Positions 10,456-22,019 of a stretch of 64,000 nt of DNA are shown here, one piece after another. A program made the position numbers and the translations under genes. This DNA comes from Lathyrus oleraceus (taxonomy: Eukaryota > Streptophyta > Magnoliopsida > Fabales > Fabaceae). Below the pieces are notes generated by a model. It did no database searches. It was not told the origin of the DNA and saw nothing but the letters and a program-made list of their open reading frames with translations. Where the stretch lies: assembly GCF_024323335.1 (NCBI RefSeq), contig NC_066581.1, positions 349,064,409 to 349,128,408 on the forward strand, read 5' to 3'. Numbering within the stretch: position 1 is the stretch's first letter; every line of letters starts with the position of its first letter.

Positions 10456-12951
10456 GTATAAATAAATATCAATGTTGATTTAACGGATTGAATTAAATCG
10501 GTGTGCTCAAAACCGGTTCGTACGAAATGACAACATCATTAATGTCATTCGCAAGATCGTAATGCGGTGAAATATTCTATTAATTTGTTGAAATGTTGGC
10601 GGCATAACGACATATACAAGTCAAACCCATGAATCATAAATTCGATCAAGCAACACAAACATAAGTGACCAAATAGTAGAAATCATACTTATTCTTTCGA
10701 TTTATTTACAAAGTTAATATAGCATATAAGAGTTATTATTAGTGAAACTAGAGTGCATAAAGTGAGTAAAAAAAATAGGCCTATCTTTCATCAAATCAAA
10801 AGGCCCAGAAATCTAAATTTTAAAGCTAAAAAAATGATTAATCAATAATATTTCTAAATAAATATTATAGCAAACCATAAATGAGGTTGACTTTTTCACC
10901 CTTCATTTACACTTCTTGGCAGAATACTATACCAATAACAAATCAAACAAGAATATTTTATTTTAACTTATTCTTACTACTTATGAGGAGTATTTTGATA
11001 TCACAATACATAGTCGGAACAGAAGCTAGCATATTTAATCACAATCAAAGCTAAATTAATTTATTTCACTACTATTGGTAAGCAAACACACAAAACAAAA
11101 CTAGTAATAATAATAATAATAAAAGAACATAGCAAGGCTATTTTAAACAATGGGTGTCAAAAGTAAATGGAAGAAAATCACATCCACTTGAAAGATTATT
11201 TAGAAGAACAATGCACACTCTAGTGACTGTCAAACAAAATAAAATACCACAACATTAGAAGTCAATCCTCGAGCCTCATGATAACAGCAACATCACAAAT
11301 CCATACAATGCATCAAAAGATAAGAGGTGGCAATTGGCTAAAGAAAAACTAACAAAATAAAAAAAAAACAAATATTGCTAGCCTTATTTTAATAACAATA
11401 ATGATAATAAAAGCAAAAGAAAATTAACACTAAGATAAAATGGGAATACCACACACGTGTTCATCTTTTCTTCAACAAATGATAATAAGTGATGCGGTGG
11501 ATAGCGAAGTTTGAGGAGAGGGGTAGCGTGTGAGTTCTTTTTCCTCTTATTTTTTTGTTTTTCATTTTTTTCTCAGAGAAAGTCTCTTAGGAGGTGTCAC
11601 CCGTGGTCAAGGAAAAGAGAGGCCACCTAGTAAACTTTTTTCTTTGTTTTTAGTGAGCAGAGAGTGAGTTAGTGGGATGCTAGCTGTCCATGCTAACCTT
11701 TTTTCCAATTTTTTTATTATTATTATCGTTAGAGGAGCCAGCTGTTGGAAAAGATTGGAGGAAGAAAGATTATTCATTTTATTTATTTTTATTTATTCAT
11801 TTTAAATAACTATTTTTTAATTAGATAAAGGGGAAAAATGTGCATAACTAGCATGAGCCATTGATTGTTTCCGATTTAATGGTTGAGATCAAAATGAAAG
11901 AAACACAAATTCTAACTAACTTTAAAAATGTCTAAAATGCCCCTTCTAGATGATTTAATTGATTTAAATGGGATTAAATCAATTAATTCAAATAAAATTC
12001 ACAACTTTTTAAATAATCATGATAAAATTAAAATAAGAACATGAAAAATTCTATTTATTTAATCTGAATATTTTGGCGAAAGAATAAAAATAAAACGACC
12101 AAAAATGAATAAAAATCGGGCGAAAATTTGCTCAAAAAATTAAATCGGACGCACTAAAATTATCAGCGCAAAATATTCTTATTGAAAAAATACAGCATTT
12201 CTTTTAATTTTGAAATAAATTTTCACCGGTTAAAAGACTCAGACGGATTAAAATGTAGCTGAAGAAGTCGTCGAAAAATATAACGAGCATACCAGATTAA
12301 GCTACGCGGATTGTAGGCTAATAAAACTGATGTTTGCAAGTTTAATTTCGAAACTTTGTACCCGCTGATTTTGCATATACTTGAGAAATGATTTAACCAA
12401 TTTGTCTGTATATTTAAGAATTTATTCCGACTGATATTTTAGGTGTTATTCATGATGAAATTGATATTATGTTGTACATATGATGCAAACTGAAATTAAA
12501 ATTGAATATATGATATTTTAAAATGCCCGGACAAAATTGGGGTATGACAGAGTGGCCGTGTCAATTGACACGGGTGGGCGTGTCAGACCCCTGGCTTGAA
12601 CATTTCTTATTTTTTACTTTGTCTTCCTTCTGACACTGCCCGTGTCAGGTGACACGGGTGTCCGTGTCAGGCCCCCTGTGTTGATAAATCTTCTTTCCTC
12701 AAATGCCGGAACTTTCCACTTTCTCGCATTGAGTCCTTTGGATCTTTTACATGGACCTGGAAGGCATAAACACAGACAAACAAAGCTTAAAATCCTGAAA
12801 ACACAAAATAAAACTAAAAATTGATAAAATGCATAAATAACTTATGAAAATGAAAACTAACTCAAAAGGTACCCTAATGCGAAAGTGTTATAGAATCTTT
12901 GGTTTCTTGTCGAATAAGTAATGAAAACATAGTGAAAATGGTGGACGATCA

Positions 12952-15900
12952 ATCATCCATGTACCTTGAAATGAAAGAAAAATCCAAGTACATAAGCTTG
13001 TTCCAAGTGGGTTGACCAAAAAGTCAACATTTGAAGTCAAAGTTCCAAGGATCACAACTCCTTCAATTCTCAACATTTTTTAATGCTTCTTTTTGCATAT
13101 GACTCTTCTCAATATGCTATACAACGTATCTTTACATAACAAGAGCCAATTATGCTTGGAGGATCATCAAAAGCTTGGAGACATTATAGGTCATTTGTGG
13201 ACTTAGTGAAATTTGACCTATTTTCAAGTGAATTTTCCCCAAATTTCAAAGATCATAACTTCTTCAATTTTCAACATATGAGGCTGATTCATTTGTCACG
13301 ATGTTATTTTTGATGCCCTTTATAAGTTTTATTCAAGGATCAAGGTCAAAATATGCTTGGAACCATGGAATTCATCGAAACATTACAGGTCATTTTCAGC
13401 CATGAAGCACTCGAATTTTTCTAAGTTATATGATCAGTTTTTCATGCCAACTTCAACATGACATAACTTTGTGCTCAAGCATCCAAATACAAACTTTCTT
13501 GGAACATTATAATCTTGGCCATGAAGTTAACACATTGCAAAAAGAATGGGATCAAATAGCCTCCTGAGCAGGGTGCCCCATTGGGTTGAATATGGTGACT
13601 TGTAACTATAGAAATTGCTATTACCCGAGTTTTGAACTTCAATAATCTCAATTCCAAGCCAAATTAGCATGTATTTTGGACCTAAACATGTTTAACCAAG
13701 TCTCCAGAAGTTAATTGACCTTAAAACACATCATTTGGCTGAGTTTTGATGAGTTTCAAGTCACATTTTTCTCACATTCGGATCAAATTCATTTGCACGA
13801 ATTCTGCATCATTTCACATGTATTTGAATCTAATCACATTCCCTATAAATAAAGGAAGCTACTACATTCATTTCCAAGCTTTGGAGAGCTAAGAAATCCA
13901 TGCCGCAACTTGAAATTTTTCCAGAAAATTCAACCACCGTGTTTTGAATTCCAGCTTGTTTCAATCCAATTTCTTGATTCCATTAGTATCTTCGGCATCC
14001 TCTAAAATTTTTGCAACAATTTCCAAGCTCTGAGACCTTCTGAAGTTCTCTAACCAGATCAAGCTTCATCAACTTCTTATCACCATTTGGACAAAGTAGC
14101 TCTGAGCATCATTTGAACTCAAACAAGTTATCTGAATGTTGTCCTTCACTCTCTAATGCTTTCCTCTAACTTATCTGGTGTTGATTGATCGTGTTCATCA
14201 TTTAATTTTTTGTGGCTTTCTTGTTTATGAAACTTCTTTGAAATTCCCTTTGCTCAATTTAGATAAATGAATTTGAGGCATAAGGTTGAATTCATGATGA
14301 GAAGAGGATCACAATGGTGGTAGTCTCGTGTTCTGAATTTACCAAACGATGAAACTTCAGTGAGAGCTCACCGGAGAAGATGACCGGAGTTTTCTCAGGT
14401 TGGCTGAGTTTAGTCAGACACATTGGGGGAATGAAATGTTTTGATTGGTTGGATTAAAATTGGAACTTGTATTTGGTTTGTAGCGTGTTCCATCGTGTTC
14501 TCTAACATATGGAGTGTTGGGCCTGCCACGTCAATTAATGAGGCATGATTCAACACTCTGTGTTTTTTTTTATTTTAATTCTTTTCCTTTTATTATTTTT
14601 AATTGCCGTTTCTTTTAAAATTCGTAGTAATTCCATTTTTCCTCCAAAAAATCCCAAAATAATTTCTAAAATTATCTTTTATTTTTCTTCATCTGATTTT
14701 ATTTGCTCATATTTTATTTCACTGATTTTCTATTTTATTATATGCTTCTTATTTTATTTCCAACCTTCCATAATTTTCTTGACCATTTATTTGGGTGTTT
14801 TGAAGAATTTTATAGATTTTCCATTTCATTTCTATTTTAAAATTCATTTATAAAATATTTTTGGTGCATTTTCATTTCATTTAATTGAATTTTATATTTG
14901 TGAACCCTTGTGAACTTCTGTTGGCCTTGGATCATGATGGTTTGAACTTCAAGTCTCATCAAACTCAATGGATCTTGGATGTTGATGGGGTGAAAAACCT
15001 AATCCACCAAAATGGATGATTGATTTTGATGATGACTTAATCAAACTTTTGGTACAGTTTGGATGTGACCTCTCTTGTCTCCTTCTTCTTCATCTCTTTC
15101 TTTTCCCTTTGATCAATTGGATGGCTTGTGTCCATCTTGTTCATGATGTGTGGATTGGTGCTTGATGAACTTTCATCATTTCAAATCTACCTCCTAATTG
15201 ATCATGGATCATTTAAGGTACTTTGGATTGATGCATAAGTTTGTCCTAAGTGCCATGAAGTGTGGATTGAAGTAATGAACCATCCTCCCAGCCTTTGTGC
15301 TTGATCATCCACTTTTTTTTTGTGGCATGACTTTAGGAGAATAATTTACACATCATTTCTCTAGCATGTATTAACACAAACATTAATATTGACCGACCTT
15401 AGATATTTGTGACTTCTACATAAGTCCAATTACAATTGCTTAACATATAGATAAATTTGTCCCAAAAGCAAACACATTTTTATAAGTGAGATTGTAAGTC
15501 TCCTAATCCTCATAGTATTATGTGAAAATATTGCTCCTTTTCCATTTGTGAGAGCTAGTGGCATACTTATTGATCATTATCCAAGTTGGAGCCCTTCTCA
15601 TAAATGAGGTATAGGTTCATACTTTCATGCTTGTGGGTGGATAGTTGAGTGTTCTCCAAAAAATGACCAAACCATCTTTCATTTTTTATTACTAACATCA
15701 TTTACTAACATTTTACTTTTGTTAACTTTTACTTCAAGGTCATTTACTTTATGTTATTTTATTTTATACCATTTACTTTATACTTTATATTTAGCATACC
15801 ATATCATATTATTTGTGATTATGTCATTTATTCTTTGTCCATTTGGACTTTTCTTTTATATCCTTGTAAAGAAAACATTAATAAAGAAAAAACCTAAAAA

Positions 15901-17102
15901 AGAAACTTGTTTCCCCTAACTCATGGACTTGTTGTCACTATCTTTGACATCATTGTGGAGCTATGGACTTAGAATTAGGATCTCAACCCTTGCTTTGGGA
16001 CTTATGATTTTGAGACCCTAGAGTTCATCTGGAACCTTTGACTCTGGACTTTCTTTTGGAGACTTGGTTGAGTTAGTCTGGTTTAATCTGATACATGGAT
16101 TATTATTTGCTTATTTTGGCTTGCTTGAGGCTTAATCTAAAGGAGGGAATTATTGCTTGACTTATGTCATAAATTTTGCTATCTCTTAGTTAGATCTTTC
16201 CTCCCTAGCTTTTACTTTATGCTCTAGGATAGTCTCTTCTTCTCCTCCCCTTCTTTAATTTTCAAAATATTCTTGTCTTTTAGAATTGAACCACTTTCCC
16301 AATAAAACCTTGACTTTTGTCAAGTGATTTTCAAAACCTTTTCCCTAACAAATGCAAATCCATCTTAAGCATATTTAGACCAATTTCAAAAGACTAAAAA
16401 ATGCTTAACTCATTTAAACCTTTTTTGTGCCCTTTGTGCAGTTTTCCTTTTAAAACTTTTCTCAAAAAGTATTAGACATAAGTTATTCCCATAGTTGAGA
16501 TATAATTCTCCTATATCTATAGTATTTATGTTAATTCTTTTCCATATGTGAAAGTTATTGGCATACTTGTCGATCCTTATCCAAGTTGGAGCCCTTCTCA
16601 TGATGATGCAAAGTTCTCATACTTATGGGTGACTAGTTGAGTATTCTCCTTAAAATGACAAAATGTCTTCTCATTTAAAATTAATCAAAACAAACATCTT
16701 TGTTACTTTTACCATGAACAACGAGGTTTTGATCCTCCATTGCACTTTGTTGGTACGTAGGCATGAGACTTCAAAAGGTCTTGGCGAACACAAAAATTAT
16801 AAAAAATATTTATTTTCCCATCTCTCAAATCTTTTGCAAACAACACCCTTTTCAAACTAAAATGTACACATTTTCAAAGAGGTTCCCATGGAGTACCAAG
16901 GATGTTTAGGGTGTTAATACCTTTCCTTTGCATAGCTAACCCCGGACCTTTGTTCTCTTTTTATTAGTTTTGTTTTAAAACTTCTTTAGGTTTTCTTCGT
17001 ACTGTTTCCTTTTTCCTTTGGAAACAATAAAAGCGCGATGACGACTCTTGCTTTATGAGTTAAGTTAATCGATAGCTTAATCTCAAAATTTATACCGCTA
17101 CA
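12952..17102 (+). mobile_element. LTR C (Ogre-type), left end cut off by the Cyc-2 insertion
   Basis: The right end is a typical Ogre LTR end: a TTTTTATTAGTTTT segment near 16960, then GGAAACAATAAAAGCGCGATG near 17028, and the terminus ATACCGCTACA at 17102. The same end occurs in solo LTR A, so A and C are related. The available 4.15 kb is slightly shorter than A (4.69 kb), so only the first few hundred bases should be missing, beyond Cyc-2. It is followed not by a primer site but by another LTR end (D), so it is best read as a solo LTR inserted in D. The left target copy is not visible. No gene seen. Confidence 0.75.
15488..16659 (+). repeat. Internal duplication within LTR C
   Basis: A segment of about 170-180 bp containing CCAAGTTGGAGCCCTTCTCA and a later GAGTATTCTCC-like box occurs at 15488-15668 and, diverged, at 16497-16659. 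The copies are about 1 kb apart and in the same direction. Confidence 0.7.
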
Positions 17103-17620
17103 CACCCCTAATCATATTTTTTTCTCCGTCTTAGTCCTCCAAACTACGGAGCTCTGACTTACTTATTGCACTAAGAGGATACCTAGGCACGAGGATATGA
17201 ATCCTTGGCGAGCACCCTTCTTCATCCTTATTTTCTCTCCCCCTTTTCAGTCTTTGGTCCATGAACTTAGAGGCTCTGATTTCGTCATTGCACCATGAGA
17301 ATACGTAGGCATGAGGGCCACAATCCTCCTCGATAACTTCCTTTTCTTAACCCCATTTCTTTTTTGCAGGCACATCAAGATTATAATACCCATCCAAGCA
17401 AGAATATTCAAAATGGTTCCAATAGAATACCATTGATGTGAGGGGTGTTAATACCTTTCATTTACATAATTGATTCCCTTACCCATTTCTCTATTTCTTT
17501 TCCCTTGGGTTTTGTCGATATTTTCCCATCCCTCTTTTGGGATAAAATAAAGTTTTATGGCGATTATGTTGCACCTTTGAGCATGTGATGCATTCGGTGG
17601 GCATATTTTAGCTAACTTCA
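17103..17620 (+). mobile_element. D: 3' end of an old Ogre/Tat LTR
   Basis: This shows two successive partial copies of the R-U5-type text seen near 29010 in Ogre E: CTACGGAGCTCTGACTTA, then a GTAGGCATGAGG box. A GGGTGTTAATACC box and GGGATAAAATAAAG near 17545 follow. It ends just before a decayed primer site. Its upstream part was displaced by LTR C. Confidence 0.65.
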
Positions 17621-17622
17621 AC

Positions 17623-17640
17623 TGACGAATCTTTTGGGGA
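17623..17640 (+). promoter_or_regulatory. Decayed Ogre primer-binding site of D
   Basis: TGACGAATCTTTTGGGGA is four mismatches from the intact Ogre site at 29427 (TGGCGACTCTGCTGGGGA). It lies where the LTR end and leader of D meet. Confidence 0.65.
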
Positions 17641-18269
17641 GTACAACCTAGTTGCTATAGAGAGTCAAGCCTAGTTTTGTTTCTTTTCTTATTTTATTTG
17701 GTGTTTATTTTATTGTTTTCCTGTTTTAGATTTTATGTTGTTTATTTCATTTTTATTGCTTTAGGTTTTCATTTTTTGCTAACCATGTTCTGGATATTAT
17801 TGTGGTACTCTCTGTAGGTTGGGGATGATGTTCCATGAGAGAAGCTCTATACCCAAGCTTGAGCATAAACACATGATAATATTGTGACTATAGTCATGGG
17901 GACCTACTTCGAGTTAGTCCTCGTTTATGGTTGACATGAGACATCACACCTAGAGTAGATCATTTTGAGAGAATCATTGTTGGAAGAGTCATTCGTTTCA
18001 GGCAATGGTTTCTCAATGAGGATCCATGACTCTAGGGATCCTTTTAGGGTGACCTTTTAAGATTAGTTCACACTTGTGAGTGGGATATTGGGTTCTTTTG
18101 CAGGAAACCAAGACCCTACATACCTTTGTTATCATGGAACGTCAGATTTTTGAACTTGTGTAGAGTAGTATTTACCGTTTATCCAAAAACATGTGGCACT
18201 TGTGAATCCATGATGCTTGCATTATCATTAAATCATCTTAAAATTAATTTCTAGCATGTGCATTTTCAG
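17641..18269 (+). other. 5' leader of old Ogre D
   Basis: Non-coding. It resembles the Ogre E leader (29580 onward) around the GAGAAGCTCTATACCCAAGC box near 17840. No gene seen. Confidence 0.55.
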
Positions 18270-18789
18270 GAGACCATCAATTTGTCACTTGAGGTAGCTC
18301 ATTCAGTTATGGAGAAATATGACTAAAGGAGTACATATCAGTACAATGTCATAGAGTCCAAGTTTGATGAGCTTAGGAAGCTTGGTTCCCTATTGATTGG
18401 TGATTAGAAGGATGTCTTCAAGAGGGCCTATGGTAATCAGTTGGGTGTTCTGATGACCAAGGTAGATCTGGGGTTGATCCTTACCTTTTCCCAGTTCTAT
18501 GATCCCACGCTGCATTGTTTCGCATTCCATGATTTTCTCCTAGCTCCTACCCAAGATGAGCTTGCTCACCTTATCCATATCCCTATTAGCTATCAGATTC
18601 CTTACATGGGTTATGTTGAACTTCCATAGGTTACTTTGGTTTCTCAAGCCCATCATCTTGAGAAGAGTCTAGTTGAAGCTAATCTTCTTACAAAGGGAAA
18701 TGTCAGAGGTTTTACTTCGAAGTTTATTTTTTAGAAGGCCACTTTGTTTGCTAGTAGTAGAAGTTAGGATGCCTTATATGCTGCGTTTC
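18270..18789 (+). pseudogene. ORF1 fragment of old Ogre D
   Basis: The translation matches the Ogre F ORF1 segment on the minus strand near 63800-63450. Shared features are F-Y-D-P-x-x-x-C-F-x-F-x-D, L-x-P-T-x-x-E-x-x-H-L, H-I-P-I-S, and a K-A-T-x-F-A segment. Ogre-type elements carry this extra ORF before gag; its function is unknown. At least three in-frame stops are present. It ends abruptly at the Cyc-1 LTR, and the continuation expected from F is not seen directly after Cyc-1. Confidence 0.7.
18785..18789. repeat. Target-site duplication of Cyc-1, left copy (GTTTC)
   Basis: GTTTC directly before the LTR start TGATCGG is repeated at 52565-52569 directly after the final CCGATCA. Confidence 0.85.
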
Positions 18790-20212
18790 TGATCGGTCAC
18801 CATTTCCATTGAATTCCCGCCGTTAATCCGACATATTTTCATCACTTTGGTAAGATTATTGTTTGTTTTTAGTTGCTTCGGAGTCATTTATCATGTTTTG
18901 TTGGTTTGGTATCGCATTGCATTTGATTACAAGTTTATGTCAAAAAGATCTTGTTTATGCTTCGTTTGGTAGTGTCATTGTTACAGGCCATTGCACAGGT
19001 TTAAAAGCAAGAATGGTGAAGTTATGGACACTCTGAAAGGCAAAAATATGAAGAAACAGCAGGTCAACACGGGCACCCGTGTGCCACAACACTGCCCGTG
19101 TTGTTGATCAGGCAGAGCAAAAGAGGAGAAGAAAAACAGAGATCAACACGGGCACCCGTGTGTCACCACACGGCCGTGTTGATTAAAACAGTGCATTAAC
19201 ACGGGCACCCGTGTGGGGGAACACGGCCCGTGTTGTTGCCTCTGTAGCTTGTGCTGAAAATAATTAATTATGGAGAACAACACAGCCACCCGTGTGGTGA
19301 CACACGGCCGTGTTGATTGGACGCAGCTTGGAAAACCTAATTTTTGCTTTGTGAACCGATTCTGCTCATTAAGGGTAGTTTGGACCTTTTGCTTGGAAGA
19401 GAAAGAAGAAGGCACCTTTTGATAGACGAAAGAAAACATTGCAGTGGAGAAGATAGCGAATACGAAGGATTTGAAGACGGCGAGATTCAAGGGCATCAAC
19501 CATTGAAGATCAAACTCTCCTGATTCTTTGTAATGTCTAATCTTTACATTATGAGTTCTTTAAGTACTATGAGAGGCTAAACCCCCTGATGCTAGGGGGG
19601 TGGTCCTGATGTTATCGCATGCTATGAATTTGAACAAATGATTTCTTGATTACTATGTTACGTATTTTAATTCAATTGTGTGATGTTATTATGCTTTTGT
19701 ATCAGACAAATACAAATTGATCTATGACTTCCAATAACAGGATTATGATTGTTAGGGTTTTCACACAATGGGTTTATGAATGTATCATCTAGGACTAGTA
19801 ACTTTCGTAAATCACCGTAAACCTTGATATTTTGTATAATTAAAACTAATGATTAATTGAATGGACATTTGAGTAAGAATTGGTAGTTTAATAGTTTCTT
19901 CCTTAAGGACTTAAGTAAGAACATTCTGAGGTTAGGTGATTGAATGTTTCATATGTATTAAGGAAATCGTGACTGAATTCATAACCAGTTAACTCAACCG
20001 CTCACCCTAGCATCTTTTATCTTAATCAATTATTTTTACTCCTTGTGTGTTTACTATTATAAATTCCCAAACAACCCAACCATTATCTTTTTGTTCTGAT
20101 AGAATCAAATTAAAATAAGTATTTCCTATGCAATCCTTGAGATCGATACTTGGAAATAAAACTCCTTATTACTACATCGGTAAAAATAGTACACTTGCTA
20201 TTTTTCCGATCA
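18790..20212 (+). mobile_element. 5' LTR of Cyc-1
   Basis: It runs from TGATCGGTCACC to TTTTTCCGATCA, 1,423 bp, with 7-bp inverted ends TGATCGG/CCGATCA. It contains palindromic CACGGGCACCCGTG blocks at 19068-19081, 19147-19160 and 19200-19213, and CACGGCCGTG at 19169-19178. The 53-bp spacing of the second and third blocks equals the period of the array at 47878-48078. The 118-residue minus-strand open frame here is a reading of this repeat region, not a gene. Confidence 0.92.
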
Positions 20213-20218
20213 AGTTTT

Positions 20219-20236
20219 TGGCGCCGTTGCCGGGGA
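20219..20236 (+). promoter_or_regulatory. Primer-binding site of Cyc-1 (tRNA-Asp)
   Basis: TGGCGCCGTTGCCGGGGA is the exact complement of the last 18 bases, including CCA, of plant tRNA-Asp. This is the known primer for Athila/Calypso-type elements. It starts 6 bases after the LTR end. Confidence 0.95.
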
Positions 20237-20348
20237 TTGCCAAACTACATATTTTAATTTCTATTCTATCGAAATTTTGTTGCTCGCCAACTAAAATTTT
20301 ATCTGTGACAATTTTGTTATTCAATTCTAATCTTTGTCTAACTTGTTT

Positions 20349-22019
20349 ATGCGAGGTAAGGCCTCAGCGAATATTCCTTTTGACGCAGATCCAGAAAGAA
20401 CTCTTCGCGCTAGACTCAGACAAGCTAAGAGAAAGAAACTGGAATTAGCAGAGAAGGTGGAGGAATAAGTTGTTTCAGTGCACTCAGAGAATTCAGATTC
20501 AGACGCAGAAACAGTTCCTGAAATCATGGCTGCTAATTCACCACCACCAGAGAGACTCCTCGGTGACTATGGTGGAACCAACACCCCGGGTGGTCGTATG
20601 ACAATTGTCAACCAACCGGTTAATGTGGAATAATTTCAGCTGCATCCCAGCACCATCAATCAACTTGAAAGACGGTCCTTCTCTGGAAGAGTGAATGAAG
20701 ATGCCAACAAGCATCTGCAAAGATTTTTAACCATGAGCACAACACTGAAAATGCCTGGACATAGCGAAGAAGCAGTCCGACTTCGTATGTTCCCATTCAC
20801 TTTAGCAGATGAGGCTGAAGAGTGGTTCTATTCCTTACCTGCTGGTAGTATCACTACATGGGAGCACATGGAAACAACATTCTTGCAGGAGTATTTTCCC
20901 GCATCGGTGTCATTGCGGAAAAGATATGAGATCCTAAACTTCAAACAGAAGGAGGGTGAGTCACTAGGAGATGCCTACAAACGATTCAAGAGAATCCTAG
21001 TGGCTTGTCCTACTCACAACATGGATGAAACTGAACAAATGCAAATGTTTGTCAATGGTCTTCGAATTCAAACAAGACAAATCCTTGATTCAGCAGCTGG
21101 TGGCTCAGCCAACTTTGCAACAGCCACCGGTATGAAGAAGATAATTGAAGCTATTGCCTCGAACTAACATTTAGAGTTATATGACAGGGTATCAAGCAAA
21201 TCTACAGTTATTGACTTGAAACTGGAAACAAATAAACAGGTGAAAATTGAAGAAGCTGTTGCTGCGGAGGTAGAAAAAAGGTTGAGAGCACTAAACATAG
21301 GTGCTCAGAAAGTGGCTCAAGTGCAACAAGCACCGAGTGAAGTGTGTGACATTTGCAATGGACCACACAATACTGTTCATTGTTTTGCAACACCGCAACA
21401 GATCGAAGATATAAAAATTTTAAAGCAGAACAATCCCTACTCCAACACATACAATCCGGGGTGGAAAAATCATCCCAATTTTGCATGGAAAGATCAAAGA
21501 GGGAACGTGCAACAGCAGGCACAGAGTCAATATCAAAATCAATATCAGCAGCAACAACAACAGGTGCCTAAGAAGGCAGATTGGGAGATCGCGATTGAAA
21601 AGATGGCAGCTCACAACATCCGATTCCAAGAGGAAACTCGAAATAATCAGAAGAACACTACAACATCCATAAAAAATCTTGAAATTCAGATGGGTCAAAT
21701 CGCCCAACAGTTAGCCTCAAACTCCCATGCACCTGGCACGCTTCCTAGTGGGACAGTTGTTAATCCCCGTGATCAAAGTCACATTAAAGCTGTGGTCACC
21801 AGAAAAGTAAAAGCTAAGGAACCACAAGTTGACGAACAGGTTGAAGAAGATGGATTGTTGGAAGTTGACTTGGAGATTAGAGAAGAGCTGAAACAAATTG
21901 AAGAAGTAGTGGTCAAGCCGACAAGCCAGCAAGAGAAACAAAAACCAAAAATCATTCTTCCTTTTCCGACAAGAACAAAGAAGAAAGATCTCCATGAATT
22001 TTTTTTGAGAAATTCTTAG
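20349..22019 (+). pseudogene. gag: Cyc-1 gag
   Basis: One frame starts at ATG 20349, shortly after the primer site, and runs to 22019. It has three in-frame stops (near 20466, 20631 and 21165). Order of parts: N-terminal acidic/basic region; retrotransposon-gag core at about 20690-21150 (R-M-F-P-F-T-L, E-E-W-F-Y-S-L-P); a CCHC zinc knuckle C-D-I-C-N-G-P-H-N-T-V-H-C near 21350; a Gln-rich tract near 21515; and a coiled-coil-like region. Gag forms the particle and binds RNA. The frame is lost after a run of eight T near 22000, a probable slippage mutation, after which protease continues in another frame. A strong splice-donor-like AGGTAAGG sits 7 bases into the ORF. Confidence 0.88.

Larger units (their letters stand above)
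8738..12549 (-). mobile_element. Solo LTR B, a second Tat/Ogre-type family
   Basis: On the minus strand it starts TGTCATACCCCAATTTTGTC at 12549 and ends GAGATGCGACA at 8738, 3,812 bp. This is a different family from A, C and E, whose LTRs begin TGTAAGACCC. The flanks are GGGTG (8733-8737) and GAGTG (12550-12554), a 5-bp target duplication with one mismatch. Removing the LTR restores a continuous palindromic block of the Cyc-2 LTR. No open frame inside looks like a gene. It contains a palindrome-bearing repeat array (9440-10090) and an AT-only stretch (10290-10455). Confidence 0.88.
1..12951 (-). mobile_element. Cyc-2: Athila/Cyclops-like LTR retrotransposon, truncated by window edge
   Basis: Reading right to left, the element has a 5' LTR (12951 to 7691), a tRNA-Asp-type primer site, gag, protease and a post-pol non-coding region that leaves the window at base 1. 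RT, RNase H and integrase are absent: protease is followed within about 300 bp by the conserved post-pol hairpin region. Two solo LTRs (A and B) are inserted in it. The LTR start on the minus strand (TGATCGTCCACCATTTTC) is clearly related to Cyc-1 (TGATCGGTCACCATTTCC). With LTR B and one target copy removed, the LTR is about 1.44 kb, matching the 1.42-1.46 kb LTRs of Cyc-1. The protease is well diverged from that of Cyc-1, so this is a separate subfamily. The 3' LTR must lie left of the window. Confidence 0.85.
7691..12951 (-). mobile_element. 5' LTR of Cyc-2, split by solo LTR B
   Basis: On the minus strand the LTR starts TGATCGTCCACC at 12951 and ends TTTTTCCGATCA at 7691. Subtracting LTR B and its duplicated target leaves about 1,444 bp, the same size class as the Cyc-1 LTRs. 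It carries the GACACGGG..CCGTGTC palindromic blocks (8640-8737 and 12555-12682) that Cyc-1 LTRs also have at the equivalent place. The bases beyond its start (ATCAT, 12952-12956) would be the target copy, but the partner is outside the window. Confidence 0.85.

Noticed and set aside
14545..14853. 102-residue hydrophobic frame resembling a membrane protein
   Set aside because: Phe/Ile/Leu-rich because of T-rich sequence inside LTR C; no start context or homology.
19143..19499. Minus-strand 118-residue frame in the Cyc-1 LTR (also 51461-51850)
   Set aside because: It lies in the palindromic repeat part of the LTR, is repeated in both LTRs and has no domain.
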